Notes: generated by a model from the letters alone, not told the origin. DNA of 64,000 nt from Micromonospora sp. MA102 (GCF_025460765.1 NZ_JAMWEG010000024.1:33600-97599), one strand, 5' to 3'. Positions 8,473 through 17,318 are shown, numbered from the stretch's first letter. Made by a program: numbers and translations.

Positions 8473-8502
8473 AAGGGCCCCTCCCGTGCGGGAAGGGCCC
8501 TT
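8473..8502. terminator. Bidirectional terminator between convergent genes
   Basis: AAGGGCCC pairs with GGGCCCTT and the interior TCCCG/CGGGA continues the stem, with A-rich and T-rich flanks. It lies between stops at 8458 (+) and 8513 (-). Confidence 0.75.
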
Positions 8503-8512
8503 TCCGGTCGTC

Positions 8513-9844
8513 TCAGACGCGCGCGCCGACCGGCGGCGCGGACGCCTCGGCGAACTCCTCGCGCGGATCGTGCAGCTGGCCCAGGGCGACCACCTCGCGC
8601 TTGAGGAAGAACGCCAGCGTCCAGTCGACCACGACCCGGACCTTGCGGTTGAACGAGGGGATCCGCGACATGTGGTACGTGCGGTGCATGAACCAGGCCG
8701 GCCAGCCGGTCATCTTCACGCCGTAGACCTGGGCCACGCCCTTGTGCAGGCCGAGGCTCGCGACGCTGCCCGCGTGCTTGTGCTTGTAGTCGACCGGCTC
8801 GCGCCCGCGGATCACGTTCACGATGTTGTCGGCCATCCGGGCGGCCTGCCGGACCGCGTGCTGCGCGCTGGGCGAGCAGAAGTTGCCCGGCTCCTTGGTC
8901 AGGTCCGGCACCGCGGCGCAGTCGCCGGCGCTCCACGCGCCCTCGACCACCTGGTCGCCGTCCACGATCTGGAGGGTGGGCAGGCAGGTGACGCGGCGCC
9001 GCTCGTCCCGCGGGAAGTCCGTCGCGTCCAGCATCGGCGACGGCTTGACGCCCGCCGTCCAGACGATCGTGTCGGACGGGAAGGTCGACCCGTCGGAGAG
9101 CTTCGCGACCCCGTCGACGCAGGACTCCAGCCGGGTGTCCAGGCGGATGTCCATGTTCCGCTTGAGCAGCTCCTGCACCGTGTAGGCGCCCATGTCCCGG
9201 TCGACCTCGGGCAGCACCCGCTGGGTGGCTTCGACCAGCACCCAGCGCATGTCCTCCGGCTTCAGCTCCGGGTAGTAGCGCAGCGCGTCCCGGGCCATGT
9301 CCTCCATCTCGGCGAGCGCCTCGATGCCGGCGTAACCGCCGCCGACGAAGACGAAGGTCAGCGCGCGGCTGCGCACGTCCGGGTCGGTCGTCGCGGCCGC
9401 CACGTCGAGCCGGTCCAGCACGTGGTTGCGCAGGAAGATGGCCTCACCGATGGTCTTGAACCCGATGCCGTGCTCGTGCAGGCCGGGAATCGGCAGGGTG
9501 CGGGAGACGGAGCCGGGGGCGACCACCACGTGGTCGTACCGGATCTCCCGGGTCGGGCCGCTGATCGGCTGCACGACCGCGGTCTTCCGGTCGTGTTCGA
9601 TCCGGGTGACCGTGCCGGCCACGACCTTGCACTTGCGCAACTCCCGCCGCAGCGGCACCACAGCGTGCCGCGGGGAGATGTTGCCCGCCGAAGCCTCCGG
9701 GAGGAACGGCTGGTACGTCATGTGCGGCTGCGGGTCGACGACGATGACCTCGGCCTCACGGGAGCTCAGCTTCTTGGACAGGCGCAGAGCGGCGTACAGG
9801 CCCACGTGCCCGGCACCCACGACAAGGATCCGCTTCGGATTCAC
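8513..9844 (-). CDS. ndh: Type II NADH dehydrogenase (NAD(P)/FAD-dependent oxidoreductase)
   Basis: A 443-residue single-subunit NADH:quinone oxidoreductase that passes electrons to menaquinone at the membrane without pumping protons. The FAD-binding VVGAGHVGLYAA motif is at residues 7-18, a second dinucleotide-binding site FVFVGGGYAGIEA near residues 168-180, and the ATGA-like region WSAGDCAAVPD follows. The C-terminal HKGVAQVYGVKMTGWPAWFMHRTYHM stretch and following hydrophobic segment fit a peripheral membrane association. GTG start. Length is typical. Confidence 0.9.
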   Translation of the reverse strand: MNPKRILVVGAGHVGLYAALRLSKKLSSREAEVIVVDPQPHMTYQPFLPEASAGNISPRHAVVPLRRELRKCKVVAGTVTRIEHDRKTAVVQPISGPTREIRYDHVVVAPGSVSRTLPIPGLHEHGIGFKTIGEAIFLRNHVLDRLDVAAATTDPDVRSRALTFVFVGGGYAGIEALAEMEDMARDALRYYPELKPEDMRWVLVEATQRVLPEVDRDMGAYTVQELLKRNMDIRLDTRLESCVDGVAKLSDGSTFPSDTIVWTAGVKPSPMLDATDFPRDERRRVTCLPTLQIVDGDQVVEGAWSAGDCAAVPDLTKEPGNFCSPSAQHAVRQAARMADNIVNVIRGREPVDYKHKHAGSVASLGLHKGVAQVYGVKMTGWPAWFMHRTYHMSRIPSFNRKVRVVVDWTLAFFLKREVVALGQLHDPREEFAEASAPPVGARV

Positions 9845-9946
9845 GTCATCTATCTTTCCCCGGGCGGCTCGGGTAATCCCGATCGAGACCCTCTTCTGTG
9901 ACGGAGCACAACCCCTGTGACCTGCGCAACTTCCCGGGATGTCCCG

Positions 9947-10519
9947 CTATCTGCGACGCAGGAGCCAGGCCAGAAGGCCGCTCAGACCCACCGCCACCAG
10001 CAGCCCGACCACCGTCGCCACCTGGGAACCTCGGTCCCCACCCACCCCACCGAGCCAGGCCAGCACGATGCCGAGCACGGCGGCGGCCAGCACCACCCCG
10101 CCGGCGCGGGCCAGCCAGCGCAGCACCAGATCCGGGTCGACCACCGCGTCGTAGGGCAGCAGCGCGGCCAGCGCGGCCAGCGTGTGCGCCAGGTAGAGCA
10201 GGGTGGCCACGGCGAGCAGTCGCCACAGCGCCGGCGGCCGGTCGAAGCCGAGCGTGGCGAGCAGCCAGCCGCCGACCGTGACCAGCGCGGCGAACGTCGG
10301 CCAGAGCCGGCGCGGAGCGACCGCCGGCAGCACCGCCACCACCGTGAAGGCCAGCAGCGACCGCGAGGTGAACGCCTGCGCCGGGTACGCGACCAGGAGG
10401 CCGACCAGCACGCTGAAGAAGATGCCGGCCCGCACCAGCAGCGGCGTCGGGCTGACCCGCCGCACCCCGTACCGCAGGGCACGCACCCGCTCGGTCAGCC
10501 CCTCGACGAGATCGTTCAT
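9947..10519 (-). CDS. Hypothetical membrane protein at the end of the MoxR cassette
   Basis: A 190-residue protein beginning MNDLVEGLTERVRALRYGVRR with about six hydrophobic segments and an Arg-rich C-terminus (LAWLLRRR). ATG 10519 is preferred over GTG 10528 because GGAAGA then has usable spacing. It follows the DUF58 gene after about 30 bp on the same strand, so it is probably the last gene of that operon. I do not recognise the family; its position suggests a role with the MoxR-DUF58 complex. Confidence 0.8.
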   Translation of the reverse strand: MNDLVEGLTERVRALRYGVRRVSPTPLLVRAGIFFSVLVGLLVAYPAQAFTSRSLLAFTVVAVLPAVAPRRLWPTFAALVTVGGWLLATLGFDRPPALWRLLAVATLLYLAHTLAALAALLPYDAVVDPDLVLRWLARAGGVVLAAAVLGIVLAWLGGVGGDRGSQVATVVGLLVAVGLSGLLAWLLRRR

Positions 10520-10550
10520 CTGCGCCACTCTTCCGCTGCGTTCCTCGCGC

Positions 10551-11915
10551 TCACCGCATGCCCGCCCGGGGTGCGGTGGCCAGGCGGGCCACGTCGCGCA
10601 GCACCTGGTCGAGGCTGCCGGCGCCGGCCCAGCGCACCACCGGCACGCCGTGCTCGCGGAGCTGGCCGATCATCGTGTCCCGGTCCAGCCGCCACAGCCG
10701 GTACGCCACCTCGGCCCAGCCCCGGTCGGTCGGCACCGGCAGCTCGGCCGGCAGGGTGTCCACCGCGACCACGAACCGCCCGCCCCGGGCCATCCGGGCC
10801 AGCATCTGCGCCGACCGCTCGTCGAGCAGCGGGGTGAGCACCACCACGAGCGCGTCCGAGGAGAGCAGCTGCGGGCCGAAGACCTGGTCGTACGGCTCGT
10901 GCGGGGAGGACTCGGCCGTGACGTCGAGCAGCCACTCCAGAACGGTCAGGTACTGCCGGCGGCCGGTGGCCGGGCGCAGCCGGCGGGCGGCCGGGCCGTA
11001 CTCCAGCAGCGCCACCCGGTCGCCCCGGTGCAGGTAGTGCTCGGCGATCGCGGCGGCCGCCCGGACGGTGGTGTCCAGCACGGACGCCGCCCCGTGCACC
11101 CCGCCGGACCGGCCCGCCTCGGCCAGCACGTCGAGCAGCACCACCACCTCGGCGTCCCGATCGGAGAGGGTGGCCGCCACGTGCAACTGCCGGGCCCGCA
11201 GCGAGACCCGCCAGTCGATCCGGCGCAGCCGGTCCCCGGGCGCGAAGACGCGGACCCCGGCCAGCTCCCCGCCCTCCCCCGGCCGGCGTGAGTGGTGCGC
11301 GCCGACCAGCCCGGCGGCCCGGGGCATCGCCTCGACCGCCTCGAACGGCTCGGTCATCGGGTAGACCCGCATCCGCACCGCACCGGTCACCACCGCCCGC
11401 GACACGAGCAGCCCGTCCGCCGCGGCGACCCGGGCGCCGGCCGGCCCGATCGGGTGCCGCCCCCAGCGCAGCGCCGTCCCGGTCAGCTCCAGGTCGACGG
11501 CCGAGCCGGACGGCACCGAGGTGACGAAGGGACGGTCGGCGCCGCCGGAGCGGCTCACGTCCACCCCGGCCCCGCCGAAGCCGACCTTCTCCACCCGCAG
11601 CCAGGGCGACATCCGCGTCCGCACCACCGCCACGTCGTAGGAGACGGTGTCCGGGTTGGCGACCGCCACCGTGGCGGTCATCGGGGTGCCCTCGACCAGG
11701 TGCGCGTCCGCGGCGCCGAGCTCCAGGTCGGGCAGGGCCGTGGGCCGGCGGCGCAGCGCGTACGCGGTGCCCAGCGCGAACGGGGTGGCCAGCACGACCA
11801 GGTCGATCCGGCCGAGCAGCACCGCCGCGACCAGCAGCAGGCCGGTGAGCAGCACGGCCCGGCCGAGCGCCCGGGTGGGCGCCCAGCCGCTCGCCGGTTC
11901 CTGACGGTCGGCCAT
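10551..11915 (-). CDS. DUF58 domain-containing protein
   Basis: A 454-residue protein with two N-terminal hydrophobic segments (about residues 20-55), an immunoglobulin-like middle part and the DUF58 signature near residue 205 (GVRVFAPGDRLRRIDWRVSLR). The C-terminal part resembles a von Willebrand A fold with a DxS-poor metal site (VVVLLDVLAE). DUF58 proteins are standard partners of MoxR ATPases. The start overlaps the stop of moxR by TGATG, implying translational coupling. Confidence 0.9.
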   Translation of the reverse strand: MADRQEPASGWAPTRALGRAVLLTGLLLVAAVLLGRIDLVVLATPFALGTAYALRRRPTALPDLELGAADAHLVEGTPMTATVAVANPDTVSYDVAVVRTRMSPWLRVEKVGFGGAGVDVSRSGGADRPFVTSVPSGSAVDLELTGTALRWGRHPIGPAGARVAAADGLLVSRAVVTGAVRMRVYPMTEPFEAVEAMPRAAGLVGAHHSRRPGEGGELAGVRVFAPGDRLRRIDWRVSLRARQLHVAATLSDRDAEVVVLLDVLAEAGRSGGVHGAASVLDTTVRAAAAIAEHYLHRGDRVALLEYGPAARRLRPATGRRQYLTVLEWLLDVTAESSPHEPYDQVFGPQLLSSDALVVVLTPLLDERSAQMLARMARGGRFVVAVDTLPAELPVPTDRGWAEVAYRLWRLDRDTMIGQLREHGVPVVRWAGAGSLDQVLRDVARLATAPRAGMR

Positions 11916-12922
11916 CAGCGTCCGGACGGTCCGGCCGCGTAGCTGGGCAGCGCGCCGCTGGCCGGGGCGGGCGTCGACTCCAGCACCTCACCGACCACGA
12001 AGGACGGATCGACCCGACGCAGCCACATCTCCGGCCGCAGGGTGATCCGGTGGGCCAGCGCGGGCGCCGCCACGGCCTTGACGTCCTCCGGCACCACGTA
12101 GTCCCGGTTGCCGAGCACCGCGCGCACCCGGGACAGCAGCAGCAGCGCCAGCGAGCCACGCGGCGAGGCGCCGACCAGCACGGACGGGTGCTCCCGGGTG
12201 GCCGCGGTCAGCGCAACGATGTAGCGGCCGATCGAGTCCTCGACGACCACGTCCTCCAGCGCCGCCTGCATGGCGCGCAGCGTGCCGGCGTCCACCACCG
12301 GCTTGATCTCGGCCTCCTCGCGGCGACGCGCGATCCGCCGTTGCAGCACCTCCCACTCCTCGTCGTGGTTCGGGTAGCCGAACGAGACCCGGAGCAGGAA
12401 CCGGTCGAGCTGCGCCTCGGGCAGCGGGTAGGTGCCCTCGTACTCGATGGGGTTCGCGGTGGCGAGCACGTGGAACGGCTCGTCCAGCCGGTAGGTGACG
12501 CCCTCCACCGAGACCTGCTTCTCCTGCATGGCCTCCAGCAGCGCCGACTGGGTCTTCGGCGGGGTCCGGTTGATTTCGTCGGCGAGCAGCAGGTTGGTGA
12601 AGACCGGGCCGGCCCGGAACGAGAAGTCGCCGCTGCGCTGGTCGTAGAGGAACGAGCCGGTCACGTCGGCGGGCAGCAGGTCCGGAGTGAACTGGAGGCG
12701 GCGGAAGTCCAGGCCGAGGGCCTGCGCGAACGAGCGCGCGGTGAGCGTCTTGCCCAGACCGGGCAGGTCCTCCAGCAGCACGTGGCCGCCGGCCAGGATG
12801 CCGGCCAGGACCAGCTCCAGCGCCTCCCGCTTGCCGACCACGACCGTGCCGACCGCGTCGAGCACCGCGCGGGCCAGCCGGCCGACCTCGGCGGGGGGCA
12901 TGCTCCGGTCCACGTCGTTCAT
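11915..12922 (-). CDS. MoxR-family AAA+ ATPase
   Basis: A 335-residue AAA+ chaperone-like ATPase. Walker A is LEDLPGLGKT near residue 57, Walker B LLLADEINRTPPKTQSALLEAM near 125, sensor motif LATANPIEYEGTYPLPEAQLDRF near 165. MoxR ATPases act on partner VWA/DUF58 proteins in assembly or stress responses. ATG 12922 overlaps the stop of the upstream gene (ATGA), and the downstream DUF58 gene overlaps its stop, so the cassette is tightly coupled. Confidence 0.93.
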   Translation of the reverse strand: MNDVDRSMPPAEVGRLARAVLDAVGTVVVGKREALELVLAGILAGGHVLLEDLPGLGKTLTARSFAQALGLDFRRLQFTPDLLPADVTGSFLYDQRSGDFSFRAGPVFTNLLLADEINRTPPKTQSALLEAMQEKQVSVEGVTYRLDEPFHVLATANPIEYEGTYPLPEAQLDRFLLRVSFGYPNHDEEWEVLQRRIARRREEAEIKPVVDAGTLRAMQAALEDVVVEDSIGRYIVALTAATREHPSVLVGASPRGSLALLLLSRVRAVLGNRDYVVPEDVKAVAAPALAHRITLRPEMWLRRVDPSFVVGEVLESTPAPASGALPSYAAGPSGR

Positions 12923-13503
12923 CACAGCTTCTCCAGTTCGGCGACGATCGCCGCGAGGTCGCGCGGCGACGGGGGGCGGCGGGCGGGGGTGCCGAGGAAC
13001 GTCCACAGCGGCTCGCCCAGCAGGGCGCGGGCGCGGGCCGGGTCGGACTCGCGGGTGACGCCGTGCTTCTGGCGCAACCGTTCGTCGGCCAGCTCGCCGA
13101 GGCGGGGCAGCACCCGCTCGGTGAACCGCTCGCGGTTGCCGGAGCACCAGTCCAGCGGGCGTTCCCACTTGTTGATGGCGGCGCGCAGGGCGTCGCGGGC
13201 GGACCAGTTCCAGGTGCCGGGCTCCTCGCCGGCCGGGGCCCGGGCGCCGGCCCGCGACGGCGGCGGGGGCGACAGCTCGGCGGTGACCCGCCGGACCGCC
13301 AGCACGGCGAGCACGCCCGCCACGACGATCCAGAGCGAGACCTGGAGGCCGACCGCGCGCAGCCCGACGACGACCACCACCACGATCGCGGCGGTGACCG
13401 CGAGGGTGCGCACCACCCAGCGCGCCCGGCCGCCGCCCGGCCGCCGCGCCTCCTCGGTGGGCTCCTCGGCGGACGAGAGCAGGTCGTCGATGCTGGTGCT
13501 CAT
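12922..13503 (-). CDS. Hypothetical membrane protein of the MoxR cassette
   Basis: A 193-residue protein: acidic N-terminus (MSTSIDDLLSSAEE), two hydrophobic segments (about residues 30-70) and a soluble C-terminal domain with WNWSARDALRAAINKWERPL. It overlaps the DUF4129 gene upstream and moxR downstream by ATGA junctions. It is a recurring member of actinobacterial MoxR-DUF58-DUF4129 loci as I recall; no biochemical function is known to me. Confidence 0.82.
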   Translation of the reverse strand: MSTSIDDLLSSAEEPTEEARRPGGGRARWVVRTLAVTAAIVVVVVVGLRAVGLQVSLWIVVAGVLAVLAVRRVTAELSPPPPSRAGARAPAGEEPGTWNWSARDALRAAINKWERPLDWCSGNRERFTERVLPRLGELADERLRQKHGVTRESDPARARALLGEPLWTFLGTPARRPPSPRDLAAIVAELEKL

Positions 13504-14237
13504 GCCGCCCCCTCGCCGGTCGTCACCGTCGTCAGCTCGCCGCGCAGCCGGCGCAGGGCGGCCCGGGCCTGGTCCCGCATCCGCTCGTCGACGGTGTGGG
13601 TGGCGTACCGGGCCTCGCGGTAGACGTGCGCGAAGCCGTCGAGCACGTCGGCGCTGGCGATCGCCGGGACTCCGGCCGCCGGGTCGCCGCGCAGCAACCG
13701 GCTGACCAGGTCGGTGGGGGTGTCCCCCGCGCGCCGGGGCACCCCGGCCTCCTCGGCGGCCTCCTCGAGCCGGACCCAGCAGGCGATCACCGCCGTGCGC
13801 GGATCGGTGGACCGGTCGTCCAGCTCCACCAGGCCGGCGTCCAGCGCGGCCACCACCTCGCGGGCGGTGCCCTCGGCGGTGCGCCGGGCCCGCTGCCGGG
13901 GCACGGCGCGTGTCGTCCGGCGCAGCGCCCCGCCGACCACGGTCCAGAGCACGTACCCGACCGCGGCCAGGACGGCCGCCCCGAGCAGCACGATGGCGGC
14001 GGTGACGAGCCAGCCGGGGATGCCGCCGGAGGTGGGCGGGCCGAGATCCCGGGGCTCGACGGTGATCGAGGGCGCGGGCTCGGCCGTGGGGTACTCGGGC
14101 ACGTACGGGATGGTGTCCGCCGCGGGCGGGATGCGGCTGGCCCCGATGGTCGAGTGCCCGGCGGCGAGCGCGCCGACGGCGAGCAGCAGGGTCACCGCAG
14201 CGACCGGCCACCACCTGCGCAGCACGCCGAGGTCCAT
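13500..14237 (-). CDS. DUF4129 domain-containing membrane protein
   Basis: A 245-residue protein with an N-terminal hydrophobic segment (residues 9-28), an extracytoplasmic Pro-rich stretch, a second hydrophobic segment (about 74-98) and a C-terminal DUF4129 region (ACWVRLEEAAEEAGVPRRAGDTP, then LYREARY-like FAHVYREARYATH). First gene of the five-gene MoxR cassette. ATG 14237 lies after GGTGGG and 20 bp from the end of the uracil-DNA glycosylase gene, so the operon may extend upstream. Confidence 0.88.
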   Translation of the reverse strand: MDLGVLRRWWPVAAVTLLLAVGALAAGHSTIGASRIPPAADTIPYVPEYPTAEPAPSITVEPRDLGPPTSGGIPGWLVTAAIVLLGAAVLAAVGYVLWTVVGGALRRTTRAVPRQRARRTAEGTAREVVAALDAGLVELDDRSTDPRTAVIACWVRLEEAAEEAGVPRRAGDTPTDLVSRLLRGDPAAGVPAIASADVLDGFAHVYREARYATHTVDERMRDQARAALRRLRGELTTVTTGEGAA

Positions 14238-14257
14238 CCCACCGCCCCACGCATTCC

Positions 14258-14998
14258 TCAGTCCACCCCGGCCAGGTCCTTCGCCCGGGCGAACACGTCG
14301 TCCAACATCGCTGGTGTCAGCCGTCCGGTGAAGGTGTTCTGCTGGCTGACGTGGTAGCAGCCGAGCAGCGCCGGTGCGGACGTGCCGGACCAGTGTGCCC
14401 CATGGCCGAACGCGGGGCGCGGCGTGGGCGGGCGCTGCCCGTACACGTGGCGCAGCACCGGCCACCACGCGGCCCACGCGAACGCACCCAGCGCCACCAC
14501 GACGCGCAGGGTGGGCCGGATGAGGTTGACCTCCCGGTGCAGCCACGGCGCGCAGGTGTCCCGCTCGGCCGGGGTGGGCTTGTTGTCCGGCGGGGCGCAC
14601 CGCACGGCGGCGAAGATGCGGGTGTCCCGCAGGGTGAGGCCGTCGTCGGCGGACACGCTGGTCGCCTGGTTGGCCAGCCCGGCCCGGTGCAGCGCCGCGA
14701 ACAGCACGTCGCCGGAGCGGTCCCCGGTGAAGATCCGGCCGGTGCGGTTGCCGCCGTGCGCGGCGGGCGCCAGGCCGAGGATGCCGATCCGCGCGTCGGC
14801 CGGGCCGAGGCCGGGCACCGGCCGCCCCCAGTAGTCCTGGTCGCGGAACGCCGCCCGCTTGACCCGGGCCACCTCCTCCCGCCAGACCACCAGGCGGGGG
14901 CAGGCGAAGCAGTCGCTCACCGCGCCGTCGAGGTCGGCCAGGTCGGTCGCCCGCGCGGCGCGGGCGACCACCTCGTCGGGGGTACGCGACTCAGCCAA
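14258..14998 (-). CDS. udgB: Family 5 uracil-DNA glycosylase (UdgB type)
   Basis: A 246-residue DNA repair glycosylase that excises uracil and other deaminated bases. Motif 1 reads GLAPAAHGGNRTGRIFTGD (about residues 75-93), the family-5 form without the catalytic Asp of family 4. Four cysteines at 30, 33, 134 and 149 are placed to hold the [4Fe-4S] cluster. The motif near the C-terminus is CYHVSQQNTFTGRLT. The start appears to be TTG, overlapping the end of the dienelactone hydrolase gene by 8 bp, so expression is probably coupled. Confidence 0.93.
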   Translation of the reverse strand: MAESRTPDEVVARAARATDLADLDGAVSDCFACPRLVVWREEVARVKRAAFRDQDYWGRPVPGLGPADARIGILGLAPAAHGGNRTGRIFTGDRSGDVLFAALHRAGLANQATSVSADDGLTLRDTRIFAAVRCAPPDNKPTPAERDTCAPWLHREVNLIRPTLRVVVALGAFAWAAWWPVLRHVYGQRPPTPRPAFGHGAHWSGTSAPALLGCYHVSQQNTFTGRLTPAMLDDVFARAKDLAGVD

Positions 14999-15677
14999 GC
15001 TTGGCCCGGAAGAGTTCCAGGGTGCGGGCCCAGGCGGTGGCGGCGGCCCGCTGGTCGAAGTGCTCGGGCCGGTCCTCGTTGAAGAACGCGTGCGCGGTGC
15101 CCGGGTAGTCGTAGGTCTGGCAGGTGCCGCCGGCGGACTCGATGGCCCGGCGGACGCTCTGCACCCCGTCGGCGGCGGACAGGCCGTCCGCCTCCGAGCA
15201 GTGGACGAGCGCGGCCTTGCCCGCGTAGTCGGACCAGTCGGCCCTCATGCCCTCCCACGGCAGCCGCGGGTAGAAGCCGGCGGTGGCGACGATCCGCTCG
15301 GAGAACGTGCCGGACCAGAGCGCCAGGCTGGCGCCGGCGCAGAACCCGGCGCAGCCCACCTTGCCGGCGACCTCGGGCCGGTTGGCGAGGTATTCCGCCG
15401 CCGCCGCGATGTCGCTCGCCGCCTCGTCCATCTGGGTGCTGTTCAACATCTGCCGCGGCTCACTGGGCTTGCTCGCCGGACCGCCGTGCCGGAAGTCGGG
15501 CGCGAGCGCGACGAAACCGGCCTCGGCGAAGCGGTCCACCACCGCCCGGACGTGGGGCACCAGGCCCCACCAGTCCTGGATGACGATGACCGCCGGGCTG
15601 GCCGCACCGCCGGAGGGTATCGCGAGATACCCCTCGCTCGTCCCCCCGTTACCGGTGAAGCTCACCATCTCGCCCAT
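14991..15677 (-). CDS. Dienelactone hydrolase family protein
   Basis: A 228-residue alpha/beta hydrolase of the DLH family. The nucleophile elbow is GFCAGAS (Cys near residue 112), with an Asp in the SEADG loop and the His in GTAHAFFN, giving the Cys-Asp-His triad. A VIVIQDWWGL oxyanion region lies near residue 30. True substrates may be other small esters than chloroaromatic dienelactones. ATG with AGGAGG 8 nt upstream. It leads udgB. Confidence 0.92.
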   Translation of the reverse strand: MGEMVSFTGNGGTSEGYLAIPSGGAASPAVIVIQDWWGLVPHVRAVVDRFAEAGFVALAPDFRHGGPASKPSEPRQMLNSTQMDEAASDIAAAAEYLANRPEVAGKVGCAGFCAGASLALWSGTFSERIVATAGFYPRLPWEGMRADWSDYAGKAALVHCSEADGLSAADGVQSVRRAIESAGGTCQTYDYPGTAHAFFNEDRPEHFDQRAAATAWARTLELFRAKLG

Positions 15678-15696
15678 GGGCCCGTCCTCCTAGCGG

Positions 15697-15789
15697 TCAG
15701 TCATCGTTGGCTGGTCGCACAGTGGGTGTTACGTGCCGGTAGCGTGCCACGCGCTCACCGGCCCGGGGAAGACGGAAGAACAGTGGCAT
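15697..15789 (-). CDS. Candidate small protein upstream of dienelactone hydrolase
   Basis: A 30-residue ORF (MPLFFRLPRAGERVARYRHV...) whose ATG is immediately preceded by AGGAGGTGA, nearly a full anti-SD match but with short spacing (3 nt from GGAGG). Its stop lies about 20 bp before the next start, so it could be a leader peptide or small protein. The sequence is not recognised. The short spacing is the main doubt. Confidence 0.25.
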   Translation of the reverse strand: MPLFFRLPRAGERVARYRHVTPTVRPANDD

Positions 15790-15879
15790 TCACCTCCTGT
15801 TCGCCCACTGGACGCGACGGCGCGGGTGGCCACCGGCGACGGCCCTGCGCCGCCACGAGGTCCTCCACGGTGGACGCGC

Positions 15880-15913
15880 CGAGGGGCGCCCACCGGTCGG
15901 TGGGCGCCCCTCG
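15880..15913 (-). terminator. Strong hairpin terminator, 15-bp perfect stem
   Basis: A 15-bp perfect stem (15880-15894 with 15899-15913) and a GGTC loop, 10 nt after the stop of the 15923-16924 gene. The T tract is weak, as is common in actinobacteria. Confidence 0.75.
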
Positions 15914-15922
15914 GTATCGGCG

Positions 15923-16924
15923 TCAGCGGGTCGGCGCAGGCGCCGGCGTGCTCTCGCTGGGCGCGGCCGACGGAGTCACGGCCGGCGCGGGGGTGACGCT
16001 GCCGCCCGGGACGGGAACGGCGCTCCCGCTCGGCGCGGGCGGCGCGCTCACGGTCGGCGCCGCCGGTGCCGGCGCCGGCGCCCCGAAGGGCGCCCGGTCG
16101 GGGCAGTAGGGGTAGGCGTTGCGCGGCGGGGGCATGTTGCCGTCCGCGCTCAGGCAGGTAGGCCAACCGAGCCGGATGGGCACGCCGTTCTGGTCGAAGA
16201 GCTGGGCGTTGCGGACCAGCCGCCCCTCCTGGTCGTAGACGAAGACGTCCTCGATCGAGTCGTACCGGTCGCCGACCGAGACCTCCTGGTAGCTGCCGAA
16301 CTGGTCGGAGCTGGCGTGCTGGTCGACGTTGACCAGCAGGGCGAAGGAGAAGAGCAGCAGGGCCGCGGTGCCCAGCCGCAGCAGCCGCCGCGGCCAGCCC
16401 CGGAAGCCGGCGGAGCGGCGGCCCAGCCAGACCGAGACGAGGACGGCGCCGCCGAGCAGGAAGAGCCCGGCCAGCACGTTGCCGTCGAGCCGGGGCAGCA
16501 GCCCGGACGGTTCGCCGAGCACCACGGAGATCAGCAGCGCCGCCAGCCAGCCGCGCACCAGCCACCAGGCGGGACGCAGCGGGCGGAGGAACTCGCTCAC
16601 GGAGGACTGCCCGAGCAGCGGGCCGAGCTGGGTGTCGAGGGCGCGCAGCTGGGTTCCGGCGCGCGCCTGCGCGGCGGCCAGGCGCCGGCGCCGGTGCCCC
16701 GGACCCGCTCCCGCCTCGGCGCCGGCGGCGGCCCGCAGCTCCGCCGCGTACGCCTCCGGCGTGCCGAGCCGGTCGACGAGGGTGCCCTCGGCCTCGGCGG
16801 CCACCTCGGCGAGGTGCTCCGGGAGGTCCTCGGTCAGCTCGTCGCGGACGGCGGGCGGCAGGTCGGCCAGGGCGGCCCGCACCCGGTCGACGTAGTCCGC
16901 GATCTCCTGCCCAGTGACGGTCAT
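15923..16924 (-). CDS. HAAS-type membrane protein partnered with PadR regulator
   Basis: A 333-residue protein. The N-terminal about 65 residues (ADYVDRVRAALADLPPAVRDELTEDLPEHLAEVAAEA) match the helical domain found in proteins encoded next to PadR regulators, which may bind the regulator. Four hydrophobic segments follow (about 130-230), then an extracytoplasmic region and a Pro/Ala/Ser/Thr-rich tail of about 60 residues. The ATG overlaps the padR stop (ATGA), so the two are co-expressed. Function unknown; signalling or envelope stress is inferred from the partner. Confidence 0.85.
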   Translation of the reverse strand: MTVTGQEIADYVDRVRAALADLPPAVRDELTEDLPEHLAEVAAEAEGTLVDRLGTPEAYAAELRAAAGAEAGAGPGHRRRRLAAAQARAGTQLRALDTQLGPLLGQSSVSEFLRPLRPAWWLVRGWLAALLISVVLGEPSGLLPRLDGNVLAGLFLLGGAVLVSVWLGRRSAGFRGWPRRLLRLGTAALLLFSFALLVNVDQHASSDQFGSYQEVSVGDRYDSIEDVFVYDQEGRLVRNAQLFDQNGVPIRLGWPTCLSADGNMPPPRNAYPYCPDRAPFGAPAPAPAAPTVSAPPAPSGSAVPVPGGSVTPAPAVTPSAAPSESTPAPAPTR

Positions 16925-17253
16925 GCCGCCATCCCCCGATCGTCGAGCAGTGCGTCCATGGTGGTGGCGAAGGAGCGCCAGGTCTTGCCGGAGCGGGTCA
17001 GTTGGTCCCGGCCGGCGACGTTGAGTGAGTAGTACTTGCGGTGCGGCCCGGACTCGCTCGGCACCACGTAGGTGGTCAGCAGCCCGGCGGCGAAGAGCCT
17101 GCGCAGGGTGCCGTAGACCGAGGCGTCGCCGACCTCCTCCAGGCCGGCCTCGCGCAGCCGGCGGAGAATGTCGTAACCGTAGCCGTCCTCCTCCTTGAGC
17201 ACGGCGAGAACGGCGAGGTCGAGCACGCCCTTGAGGAGCTGCGTCGTATCCAC
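16921..17253 (-). CDS. PadR family transcriptional regulator
   Basis: A 110-residue winged-helix repressor: LKGVLDLAVLAVLKEEDGYGYDILRRL, then the recognition region GDASVYGTLRRLFAAGLLTTY and the beta wing GPHRKYYSLNVAGRDQL. It has only a short C-terminal helix, as in subfamily-2 PadR proteins. GTG 17253 (start MDTTQLLKG) is chosen because a TAGTGT box lies 7 nt upstream; GTG 17262 is the alternative but would fall inside that box. It overlaps and presumably co-transcribes the membrane protein. Confidence 0.92.
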   Translation of the reverse strand: MDTTQLLKGVLDLAVLAVLKEEDGYGYDILRRLREAGLEEVGDASVYGTLRRLFAAGLLTTYVVPSESGPHRKYYSLNVAGRDQLTRSGKTWRSFATTMDALLDDRGMAA

Positions 17254-17260
17254 GCTCCGC

Positions 17261-17266
17261 ACACTA
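17261..17266 (-). promoter_or_regulatory. TANNNT -10 box for padR
   Basis: Minus-strand TAGTGT 7 nt before GTG 17253. It lies within ACTA-N12-TAGT (17263-17282), a possible self-operator. Confidence 0.45.
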
Positions 17267-17306
17267 GTGCGGATTGCGTAGTACCGTCAAGCACATGGTA
17301 GCTACG

Positions 17307-17312
17307 TAGGCT
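17307..17312 (+). promoter_or_regulatory. TANNNT -10 box for the 52-residue ORF
   Basis: TAGGCT lies 6 nt before GTG 17319; GTAGCTAC, a palindrome, lies just upstream at 17298-17305. Confidence 0.35.
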
Positions 17313-17318
17313 CGGGGC

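Noticed and set aside
15733..15996. Plus-strand ORF across the terminator at 15880-15913
   Set aside because: It runs through a perfect terminator hairpin and into the antisense of a real gene.
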